The notes below the pieces were generated by a model. That model had not been told where the DNA came from, did no database searches, and saw only the letters and a program-made list of their open reading frames with translations. DNA of 5,501 bases. Origin: Chromatiales bacterium. GTDB lineage: Bacteria > Pseudomonadota > Gammaproteobacteria > UBA6429 > Thiohalophilaceae. Shown piece after piece: positions 1 to 5,090 of the stretch (the first letter of the stretch is position 1; each line of letters opens with the position of its first letter). The translations under genes and the position numbers were made by a program. The stretch spans positions 1 to 5,501 of the forward strand of contig JALTLP010000136.1 in NCBI GenBank assembly GCA_027001895.1. Direction: 5' to 3'.

Positions 1-146
1 AAGACAATTCAACATGAAGATCATAGGGAAGTGGTCATTGCGCCGTCCTCTACACAGACACCGAAACAACTTTCCTGTTATCTGTTACAACATTTTACAC
101 TGAATGTATTACATATTGTGTTGTGCCCTTACCATCTAATAAGACT

Positions 147-150
147 GGAG
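147..150 (+). promoter_or_regulatory. Ribosome binding site of the AAR-like gene
   Basis: GGAG lies 7 bases before the ATG at 158. It fixes that start, and no other in-frame Met occurs before residue 55. It supports the reading that the roughly 30-residue N-terminal extension over the cyanobacterial enzyme is translated. Confidence 0.6.
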
Positions 151-157
151 TCATTTT

Positions 158-1267
158 ATGAAACTGATTATCGCGGCTATATCCGACTTTTATCGACTCG
201 GTGCCACCATCTGTGACTGGCGCACTCTCTACCGCAAACTAAGCCATCAGGCAGAATTTGATGTTGCCTGCATAACAAACTTTGAAACTGCCTACCAACG
301 TGCCTTTATCGGTTTGTTAATGCGAAAAATTGCAAATGGTTTAAGGTATTCAATTAACGGTAAGCTGGGGCGATTTATTTTAATAAACAGCGATGCCGCC
401 GGCGTAATGCGCCCACATAAACGTGGCATTGCAAAACGTCAACTACTTAAAGCCATAGATTATTCAGCATCGAAAGGTGTGCAGGTCATTTTGTTTGCCG
501 CTTCGACCAAACGCTTGCTGGCAGAAAAAGAACTGTGTGAGGTACAGGCAAAATACCCGCATATTACATTTACAAACGGTGACAACGGCACGGCTCTGGC
601 ACTGTTAACCGATATCTATGATGCCATAGATAAATTCAGCCTGACGAAAAACGACAACATCCTGGTAATTGGTCCCAATGGTTTTCTCGGTTCCATCGTT
701 CGTCAAAGTCTGGCAAGCAATGGTTACCAGAATATTCGTTGTGCAAGTTATAAAGACAAAAACCCGTTCAAATCTAAAACAAATATCAAAATGGTCATTG
801 CCTGCAGCCACCATAAAAAACTGCGGTTAACTGCAAAAAATCTTGATGCTATCAGCTGCAAACAAGGTGTTGTTATCGTCGATGTCTGCAAACCCGGCAA
901 TCTTTCCGACAACGAATATAAGAGCGCTATCAGTCACGGTTTAAACATCGTAAAAATTCGTTCGGGCATGTACTTTAATAAAAATTTAAAATTTTGCTTC
1001 TCGTCACTGGCAAAACTTGTTTTAAAAAACCTGTCGCTCACCCGCCATGTGCTGTATGGCTGCTTTAGTGAAGCCACCGCGCTGGCACAATCCAATCACC
1101 GCAATAACGATAAACTTGGCTTTATGGAAATCAATGAAAATGCCATGAACTATGTGCGAGATTGCCTGCAACGCAGCCAGTACCAGGTGGTTAGTGATAT
1201 GTTCAATAATAGTGATACCCTGCAAAAAAATATGCACGACATACAGGCGCTTTCCTTTTTAAAATAA
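158..1267 (+). CDS. Long-chain acyl-ACP reductase (AAR)-like NAD(P)-binding oxidoreductase
   Basis: This gene encodes a 369-residue soluble protein with no signal peptide or clear membrane segment. Residues 168-181 form a Rossmann nucleotide-binding loop, ILVIGPNGFLGSIV, with the GxxGxxG pattern at G172, G175 and G178. From recalled sequence I align it with the cyanobacterial acyl-ACP reductase: FDVACITNFETAYQRA (34-49) to its N-terminus, NGKLGRF (67-73), the helix LLKAIDYSASKGV (96-108), TNGDNGTA (139-146), VVIVDVCKPGNLS (238-250) and LYGCFSEA (299-306). In the last block Cys302 falls on the catalytic acyl-thioester cysteine (Cys294 in Synechococcus). The family reduces fatty acyl-ACP or acyl-CoA to aldehyde with NADPH; for this protein that activity is inference. 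It is about 30 residues longer at the N-terminus and 20 at the C-terminus than the cyanobacterial enzyme, and the family's GGFTS stretch reads AASTK (114-118). The ATG follows GGAG (147-150) at 7 bases. A more distant shikimate/quinate-dehydrogenase-like role is the alternative. Confidence 0.7.
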   Translation: MKLIIAAISDFYRLGATICDWRTLYRKLSHQAEFDVACITNFETAYQRAFIGLLMRKIANGLRYSINGKLGRFILINSDAAGVMRPHKRGIAKRQLLKAIDYSASKGVQVILFAASTKRLLAEKELCEVQAKYPHITFTNGDNGTALALLTDIYDAIDKFSLTKNDNILVIGPNGFLGSIVRQSLASNGYQNIRCASYKDKNPFKSKTNIKMVIACSHHKKLRLTAKNLDAISCKQGVVIVDVCKPGNLSDNEYKSAISHGLNIVKIRSGMYFNKNLKFCFSSLAKLVLKNLSLTRHVLYGCFSEATALAQSNHRNNDKLGFMEINENAMNYVRDCLQRSQYQVVSDMFNNSDTLQKNMHDIQALSFLK

Positions 1268-1288
1268 GCAGCCGGGGGCAACCGCAAA

Positions 1289-1317
1289 GTTAAAAAAAAA
1301 GGAAAAAGCCTTATAAA
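1289..1317 (+). promoter_or_regulatory. Candidate sigma-70-type promoter ahead of hisB
   Basis: TATAAA at 1312-1317 is a good -10-like hexamer, inside TTATAAATAC. The hexamer 17 bases upstream, GTTAAA (1289-1294), is a poor -35. The intervening A-rich tract (1292-1300) could help binding. The position, 47 bases before the hisB ATG and after the stop of the AAR-like gene, suits a start point for the his genes. The evidence is a motif match by eye only, in AT-rich DNA where chance matches are common. Confidence 0.3.
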
Positions 1318-1352
1318 TACGGTATGCTTGCAGCTTAAGCAATTCAATAAAC

Positions 1353-1356
1353 AGGA
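1353..1356 (+). promoter_or_regulatory. Ribosome binding site of hisB (decides the start)
   Basis: AGGA, within ACAGGAAAAT, sits 7 bases before the ATG at 1364. A TTG at 1328 would add 12 residues but has no comparable upstream signal, and those residues do not resemble HisB. The ATG at 1364 is therefore preferred. Confidence 0.7.
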
Positions 1357-1363
1357 AAATATC

Positions 1364-1972
1364 ATGTCTGCGGATAAATCCGGCAAACGTACCGCCAGTA
1401 TCGAACGCAATACACTGGAAACCCAGATTAGCGTTAAACTCGATCTGGACGGAACCGGCAAAGCTAACTTTAACACTGGCGTACCCTTTCTTGAGCATAT
1501 GCTGGATCAGGTTGCACGCCATGGATTGTTCGACCTGGATATTAAAGCCAAGGGCGACCTGCATATTGATGCTCACCACACGGTAGAAGACATTGGCATT
1601 ACACTGGGCCAGGCAATGAGTGCCGCGATTGGCGACAAAAAAGGCATCCGCCGCTACGGCCACGCCTATGTGCCACTCGACGAAGCTTTGTCGCGCGTGG
1701 TTATCGATTTTTCCGGCCGCCCCGGTCTGGAATATGATGCTGATTACCCACGCGGTACCATTGGCGAATTTGACGTGGACTTAATCCACGAATTTTTCCA
1801 GGGCTTTATTAACCACGCCAATGTCACTTTACACGTTGACTGCCTCAAGGGTAAAAATGCCCACCATATCGCCGAAACCATCTTTAAGGCCTTCGGCCGG
1901 GCCATGCGCATGGCACTCGAAGCTGATCCGCGCATGTCGGGCATGATGCCATCAACAAAAGGTAGTTTATAA
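1364..1972 (+). CDS. hisB: Imidazoleglycerol-phosphate dehydratase HisB (monofunctional)
   Basis: HisB dehydrates imidazole glycerol phosphate to imidazole acetol phosphate in cytosolic histidine biosynthesis. The 202-residue product matches the usual single-domain length. Both family signatures are present: IDAHHTVEDIGITL at 68-81 and GKNAHHIAETIFK at 163-175. Their His-His-x-x-Glu groups (H71/H72/E75 and H167/H168/E171) bind the two manganese ions. FLEHMLDQVARHG (42-54) supplies the conserved H45 region, and the C-terminal PSTKGSL is typical. There is no N-terminal haloacid-dehalogenase phosphatase domain, so this is not the enteric bifunctional HisB, and histidinol-phosphate phosphatase must be encoded elsewhere. 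The gene heads the run of his genes, 98 bases before hisH. It may have its own promoter in the 96-base gap after the AAR-like gene. Confidence 0.98.
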   Translation: MSADKSGKRTASIERNTLETQISVKLDLDGTGKANFNTGVPFLEHMLDQVARHGLFDLDIKAKGDLHIDAHHTVEDIGITLGQAMSAAIGDKKGIRRYGHAYVPLDEALSRVVIDFSGRPGLEYDADYPRGTIGEFDVDLIHEFFQGFINHANVTLHVDCLKGKNAHHIAETIFKAFGRAMRMALEADPRMSGMMPSTKGSL

Positions 1973-1981
1973 ACCGCTAAC

Positions 1982-2031
1982 CGGGTCATTGCGAGCATGC
2001 AATTTATACTTTCTTGTAATGACCCGCTTTT
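1982..2031 (+). repeat. Long hairpin in the hisB-hisH spacer, possible attenuator or weak terminator
   Basis: CGGGTCATTGCGAG (1982-1995) pairs with CTTGTAATGACCCG (2013-2026). This gives 14 base pairs in RNA, two of them G-U, around a 17-base loop. The outer nine pairs are perfect. A CTTTTG stretch follows the stem, so partial rho-independent termination is possible, but the U run is only four long. The 5' arm begins with GTCATTGCGAG, the same 11 bases that open the repeat at 3708. The hairpin may therefore belong to a dispersed repeat family rather than being a dedicated his signal. It lies 40 bases before the hisH start. Confidence 0.6.
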
Positions 2032-2070
2032 GCTAAAATCCACTCTGCTTATGAAAACAAATAAAGTCCT

Positions 2071-2730
2071 ATGAGTACCGTTGCTGTTATTGACTATGGA
2101 ATGGGCAACCTGCATTCGGTTGCTAAAGCCCTTGAGCACGCTAGTGAGTCCTTACAAACTAATAGTAGGGTGATCGTAACCCATGACCACGACACTATCC
2201 TAAACGCCGACCACGTGGTGCTGCCCGGTGTAGGCGCCATGCGCGACTGCATGGGCGAAATTAAACGGCTCGGCGTAGACAGCATTGTGCGCGAAGTCAT
2301 TGCAGCCGGCACACCCTTTTTAGGTGTTTGCATCGGCATGCAGGCGTTGTTGCAAAACAGTGACGAAAATAACGGCACCGAATGCCTTGGCATTTTTAAT
2401 GGCCACGTCCATAGCTTTGCAGAAAGTTTTAAACAACAGTCGATTAGCGGCCTGAAAATTCCACATATGGGCTGGAACCAGGTCAAACAAAGCATCAAAC
2501 ACCCCATGTGGCACAAAATTCCCGACAATGAACGTTTCTATTTTGTACACAGCTATTATACTCAACCTGACGATAACGAATTTATAGCGGCTACCTGCGA
2601 ATACGGATTTGAATTTTGTGTCAGCCTCGCCAAAGACAATATTTTTGCTACCCAGTTTCACCCCGAAAAAAGCCAGCACGCTGGCTTGCAACTTTATGCT
2701 AACTTTTTAAACTGGGACGGCAAGCTCTGA
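2071..2730 (+). CDS. hisH: Imidazole glycerol phosphate synthase, glutaminase subunit HisH
   Basis: HisH is the glutamine amidotransferase half of IGP synthase. It releases ammonia from glutamine and channels it to HisF, encoded two genes downstream. The product is 219 residues, slightly long for the family (about 200-215). It starts with VAVIDYGMGNLHSV (4-17). LPGVGAMRDCM (51-61) is the oxyanion/synthase-contact region, and GVCIGMQ (85-91) carries the nucleophile Cys87. The triad is completed by His197 and Glu199 in QFHPEKS (195-201). KIPHMGWNQV (129-138) and YFVHSYY (157-163) are also family-typical. A few extra residues lie near 26-33 before RVIVTHD. The Shine-Dalgarno sequence is weak (AAAG at 2063-2066). 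A seven-codon frame from 2051 stops in an ATGA overlap with this start, so coupled translation is conceivable. Confidence 0.97.
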   Translation: MSTVAVIDYGMGNLHSVAKALEHASESLQTNSRVIVTHDHDTILNADHVVLPGVGAMRDCMGEIKRLGVDSIVREVIAAGTPFLGVCIGMQALLQNSDENNGTECLGIFNGHVHSFAESFKQQSISGLKIPHMGWNQVKQSIKHPMWHKIPDNERFYFVHSYYTQPDDNEFIAATCEYGFEFCVSLAKDNIFATQFHPEKSQHAGLQLYANFLNWDGKL

Positions 2731-2782
2731 TTTTTTAAACCCTATCACTTAATAACAAAGACAAAGAAAAAACGGAATCATC

Positions 2783-3526
2783 ATGTTAATTATCCCTGCA
2801 ATCGATTTAAAAGACGGAAAATGTGTACGCCTGCGTCAGGGGCGAATGGAAGACGAAACCGTATTCTCCGATGACCCTGTCGCAGTTGCCGCGCAGTGGG
2901 TCGAACAAGGCGCACGCCGTTTACATATTGTTGATCTTAACGGTGCCTTTGCAGGCGAACCGGTGAATGCAGGTGTGGTTCATGAAATTGCCGAGGCTTT
3001 CCCCGACCTGCCAATACAAATTGGCGGCGGTATTCGTGATGAAGACACGATACAAACTTACCTAACTGCAGGTGTTGAATACGTTATTATTGGCACCAAG
3101 GCAGTTAACCAGCCGCATTTTGTCAATGATATCTGCGCAGAATTTCCCGGCCATATTATTGTCGGGCTCGATGCAAAAGATGGCAAGGTGGCGATTGATG
3201 GCTGGTCTAAACTTTCCAAACACGATGTTATCGACATGGCCAAACACTTTGAAGATGACGGTGTGGTTTCCATTGTTTATACCGACATTGGCCGCGACGG
3301 CATGATGACCGGCGTTAATGTCGAGTCCACAGTAAAACTCGCACAAGCCGTCAATATTCCCATTATTGCATCCGGCGGTATTACCAATATCGACGATGTA
3401 AAAGCGCTATGCGCTGTGCAAGACGAAGGCATTAGCGGCGCAATTACCGGCCGCGCCATATATGAAGGTACGCTGGACTTTGCCGAAGCACAGATGTTAT
3501 CGGATGAATTAACGGCTAAAATTTAA
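2783..3526 (+). CDS. hisA: ProFAR isomerase HisA
   Basis: HisA is the cytosolic (beta/alpha)8-barrel enzyme that converts N'-(5'-phosphoribosyl)formimino-AICAR ribonucleotide (ProFAR) to PRFAR by an Amadori rearrangement, feeding HisH-HisF. The 247-residue product has the normal length. The catalytic aspartates are visible as Asp8 in PAIDLKDGKCVRL (5-17) and, by family pattern, Asp130 in VGLDAKDGKVA (127-137). GGGIR (81-85) and ASGGI (196-200) are the two phosphate-binding loops of the half-barrel repeat. YTDIGRDGMMTGVN (166-179) is a further HisA hallmark and separates it from the sister enzyme HisF. The ATG follows CGGA (2773-2776) at 6 bases. The gene lies 52 bases after hisH. No sign of PriA-type bifunctionality can be judged from the sequence alone, and none is expected in this lineage. 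Confidence 0.98.
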   Translation: MLIIPAIDLKDGKCVRLRQGRMEDETVFSDDPVAVAAQWVEQGARRLHIVDLNGAFAGEPVNAGVVHEIAEAFPDLPIQIGGGIRDEDTIQTYLTAGVEYVIIGTKAVNQPHFVNDICAEFPGHIIVGLDAKDGKVAIDGWSKLSKHDVIDMAKHFEDDGVVSIVYTDIGRDGMMTGVNVESTVKLAQAVNIPIIASGGITNIDDVKALCAVQDEGISGAITGRAIYEGTLDFAEAQMLSDELTAKI

Positions 3527-3534
3527 GTTACATA

Positions 3535-3567
3535 TTTAACCACAACGAGCACAACGGACACGACGAA
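3535..3567 (+). repeat. Nine-base-periodic CAC repeat after hisA
   Basis: TTTAAC (3535-3540) is followed by three consecutive 9-base units: CACAACGAG, CACAACGGA and CACGACGAA. They share the pattern CACRACGRR. The same head and period recur on the opposite strand before hisI (4610-4642), as CACGAAGGA, CACAAAGAA and CACAATGTT. The block is noncoding, starting 9 bases after the hisA stop. Its resemblance to the widespread dispersed sequence often read as AACCACGAAGGACACGAAG is from memory. Function is unknown. Confidence 0.6.
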
Positions 3568-3580
3568 TTATTTTATCGCC

Positions 3581-3600
3581 ATACCCGCGCAGGCGGGTAT
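3581..3600 (+). repeat. dRS3-like palindromic repeat element
   Basis: ATACCCGC (3581-3588) pairs perfectly with GCGGGTAT (3593-3600) around a GCAG loop, and CCAGAAG follows. The layout ATACCC-N8-GGGTAT matches the format of Neisseria dRS3 elements and of similar proteobacterial repeats (ATTCCC-N8-GGGAAT), with one symmetric T-to-A/A-to-T change that keeps the pairing. It is likely a dispersed repeat; copy number cannot be seen here. There is no U run, so it is not a canonical terminator. Confidence 0.65.
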
Positions 3601-3609
3601 CCAGAAGCT

Positions 3610-3647
3610 GTCATCGCGAGTTTCGCAAAGCGAAACGTGGTAATCTT
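3610..3647 (+). repeat. GTCATYGCGAG hairpin repeat, copy 1
   Basis: This 38-base unit begins GTCATCGCGAG and ends GTAATCTT. It contains the perfect stem GTTTCGC (3620-3626) / GCGAAAC (3630-3636) with an AAA loop. It is identical to the copy at 3708-3745 at 34 of 38 positions. Its outer stem (ATCGC with GTAAT) is imperfect, with one mismatch and one G-U pair. Confidence 0.75.
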
Positions 3648-3650
3648 AAG

Positions 3651-3674
3651 GTGGTTTTATTAAAGAAAAACCAC
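3651..3674 (+). repeat. Inverted repeat between the two hairpin repeats
   Basis: GTGGTTTT (3651-3658) and AAAACCAC (3667-3674) form a perfect 8-pair stem with an 8-base AT-rich loop. No U run follows on either strand, so termination is unlikely. It may be part of the composite repeat cluster between hisA and hisF. Confidence 0.5.
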
Positions 3675-3684
3675 AGCGAAACGG

Positions 3685-3707
3685 CGATAACCTAAAACAA
3701 GTTATCG
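3685..3707 (+). repeat. Inverted repeat just before repeat copy 2
   Basis: CGATAAC (3685-3691) pairs with GTTATCG (3701-3707) across a 9-base loop and directly abuts the second GTCATTGCGAG unit. It is a short AT-rich stem. It is supported only as part of a spacer in which palindrome follows palindrome. Confidence 0.4.
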
Positions 3708-3745
3708 GTCATTGCGAGTTTCACAAAGTGAAACGTGGCAATCTT
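3708..3745 (+). repeat. GTCATYGCGAG hairpin repeat, copy 2
   Basis: This 38-base unit contains the inner stem GTTTCAC (3718-3724) / GTGAAAC (3728-3734) with an AAA loop. It also has a perfect outer stem, ATTGC (3711-3715) with GCAAT (3738-3742). Against copy 1 the inner stem differs at two positions that pair with each other (G-C becomes A-T). A run of six T (3749-3754) starts 6 bases after the outer stem, so a weak attenuator upstream of hisF is possible. Confidence 0.75.
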
Positions 3746-3780
3746 GTGTTTTTTAAAATTCAATTCAAGAGTCTGAAATT

Positions 3781-4554
3781 ATGTCATTAGCAAAACGCAT
3801 TATCCCCTGCCTCGACGTTGATAACGCTCGCGTTGTTAAAGGTGTACAGTTTGTCGATATCCGCGATGCCGGTGACCCGGTTGAAGTCGCGCGGCGCTAC
3901 GATTTAGAAGGCGCAGATGAACTCACTTTTTTAGACATTACCGCGACATCCGATAACCGCGACACGATGGTGCATGTGGTTGAGCAAGTCGCTAGTGAAG
4001 TGTTTATTCCACTGACGGTTGGCGGCGGTATCCGCAAAGTCGAAGATATTCGCACCATGCTCAACGCCGGTGCCGATAAAGTTGGGATTAACAGCGCCGC
4101 GGTTTTTAACCCTGAGTTTGTTAAAGAAGCCGCCGAAAAATTTGGTTCGCAATGTATCGTGGTGGCGATAGATGCCAAGAAAGTCAGCAAAGAAGGCGAA
4201 CCCAACAAGTGGGAAATATTTACCCACGGTGGCCGCAAGCCCACCGGCATTGATGCCGTTGAATGGGCAATTAAAATGGTCGATTACGGTGCCGGTGAAA
4301 TACTGTTAACCAGCATGGACCGGGATGGCACTAAAATTGGCTTCGATCTGGAACTGACCAAAGCGATCAGCGATGCCGTGGTTGTGCCCGTTATTGCATC
4401 CGGTGGTGTGGGTAACCTCGACCACCTTGTTGATGGTGTAAAAAAAGGCAAAGCCGATGCAGTACTGGCAGCCAGTATTTTTCATTTTGCGGAATATACC
4501 GTTGGCGAAGCCAAACAACATATGCAAGACGCCGGGATAGAAGTACGTTTGTAG
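3781..4554 (+). CDS. hisF: Imidazole glycerol phosphate synthase, cyclase subunit HisF
   Basis: HisF is the (beta/alpha)8-barrel synthase half of IGP synthase. It uses ammonia delivered by HisH to convert PRFAR into imidazole glycerol phosphate and AICAR; the latter returns to purine synthesis. The 257-residue product has the typical length. The general acid/base aspartates are Asp12 in IPCLDVDNARVVKG (8-21) and Asp131 in VVAIDAKK (127-134). FLDITATSDNRDT (50-62), GGGIRKVEDI (81-90), LTSMDRDGTKIGFD (176-189) and ASGGVGNLDH (206 onwards) are all family signatures, including both phosphate-binding loops. The Shine-Dalgarno sequence is weak: AAGAG (3767-3771), 9 bases from the ATG. The gene is separated from hisA by 254 bases of repeats. 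In close relatives of this operon type hisA and hisF are usually nearly adjacent, so hisF expression may be partly uncoupled here. Confidence 0.98.
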   Translation: MSLAKRIIPCLDVDNARVVKGVQFVDIRDAGDPVEVARRYDLEGADELTFLDITATSDNRDTMVHVVEQVASEVFIPLTVGGGIRKVEDIRTMLNAGADKVGINSAAVFNPEFVKEAAEKFGSQCIVVAIDAKKVSKEGEPNKWEIFTHGGRKPTGIDAVEWAIKMVDYGAGEILLTSMDRDGTKIGFDLELTKAISDAVVVPVIASGGVGNLDHLVDGVKKGKADAVLAASIFHFAEYTVGEAKQHMQDAGIEVRL

Positions 4555-4578
4555 CATATAAATTTCACAAATTATTTA

Positions 4579-4642
4579 TAACCACAACGGCCGCGAGAAA
4601 ATAAGCAAAAACATTGTGTTCTTTGTGTCCTTCGTGGTTAAA
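4579..4642. repeat. Inverted pair of CAC-type repeats in the hisF-hisI spacer
   Basis: TAACCAC (4579-4585) on the left is mirrored by GTGGTTA (4634-4640) on the right. Read on the minus strand, 4642-4610 runs TTTAAC followed by CACGAAGGA, CACAAAGAA and CACAATGTT, the same 9-base phase as the block after hisA. The left arm continues CACAACGGC before the similarity fades. The right end abuts the hisI start, so the hisI leader is made almost entirely of repeat sequence. Confidence 0.55.
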
Positions 4643-4649
4643 ATACACT

Positions 4650-5039
4650 ATGAAAAAAAACTGGCTCGATGAAATAAAGTGGGACAAGGACGGACTGGTA
4701 CCGGCGATTGCCCAGGAAACCGGCAGCGGTAAAATGCTGATGATGGCCTGGATGAACCGCGAAGCGCTGGAGCTCACCGTAAAAGAAAACCGCGCAATTT
4801 ACTGGTCACGCTCGCGTAACAAGCTCTGGCGTAAAGGCGAAGAGTCCGGCCATGTCCAAAATTTAAAATCGATAAAACTCGACTGCGACAACGATGTTAT
4901 TTTAATGGAAGTCGAACAACTCGGTGGTATCGCCTGCCACACCGGCCGACATAACTGCTTTTTTAAAGAATTAAAAGACGGTCAATGGCTTGAAGTCGAT
5001 CCCGTTTTAAAAGATCCCAGCTCTATTTACTCAAAATAA
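4650..5039 (+). CDS. hisI: Phosphoribosyl-AMP cyclohydrolase HisI
   Basis: HisI hydrolyses the adenine ring of phosphoribosyl-AMP to give ProFAR, the HisA substrate. It is a zinc- and magnesium-dependent cytosolic dimer. The 129-residue product has only the cyclohydrolase domain; no HisE pyrophosphohydrolase domain is fused. Key segments are AWMNREAL (33-40), YWSRSRNKLWRKGEESGHVQ (51-70), the magnesium-binding LDCDND (77-82; D78, D80, D82), and zinc ligands C79, C96 and C103, the last two in CHTGRHNC (96-103). A TTG at 4614 would add 12 residues, but these come from a noncoding repeat and are rejected. The ATG at 4650 begins MKKNWLDEIKW, which fits the family. No convincing Shine-Dalgarno sequence precedes it. 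hisE, often the next gene in related clusters, does not follow. Confidence 0.97.
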   Translation: MKKNWLDEIKWDKDGLVPAIAQETGSGKMLMMAWMNREALELTVKENRAIYWSRSRNKLWRKGEESGHVQNLKSIKLDCDNDVILMEVEQLGGIACHTGRHNCFFKELKDGQWLEVDPVLKDPSSIYSK

Positions 5040-5090
5040 CAGCAGCCCATCACAGTTATTTTTACATATCAGTAATACGCTTACACCGAT

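Noticed and set aside
1..24. Possible start of a divergent minus-strand gene (ATG at 24 or 15) or the tail of an upstream + gene (TGA at 15-17)
   Set aside because: Too few codons are visible and there is no ribosome site for the minus-strand starts. Neither can be supported.
34..42. GTCATTGCG, resembling the opening of the repeats at 1985 and 3708
   Set aside because: Only nine bases match, with no stem or AATCT end following, so chance is a sufficient explanation.
85..112. TTACAA and TATTAC hexamers with a 16-base spacer as a promoter for the AAR-like gene
   Set aside because: Both hexamers are weak matches in AT-rich DNA, and several equally poor alternatives exist nearby.
31..216. A 61-codon frame starting with GTG and overlapping the start of the AAR-like gene
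   Set aside because: It has no ribosome binding site and its composition is low in typical protein features. It overlaps a better supported gene in another frame. Being open from position 1, it could at most be a chance reading frame.
1328..1363. N-terminal extension of HisB from a TTG start
   Set aside because: It has no ribosome site and non-family residues. The ATG at 1364 has a well-spaced AGGA.
2671..2686. AGCCAGC-AC-GCTGGCT palindrome near the end of hisH
   Set aside because: It lies inside conserved coding sequence right after the catalytic FHPEKS motif. No U run follows, and hisH continues for 44 more bases.
3535..3780. CRISPR array in the hisA-hisF spacer
   Set aside because: There are only two copies of the 38-base hairpin unit, with a 60-base gap filled by other palindromes. 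There is no regular spacer length and no cas gene, so it fits REP-like repeats.
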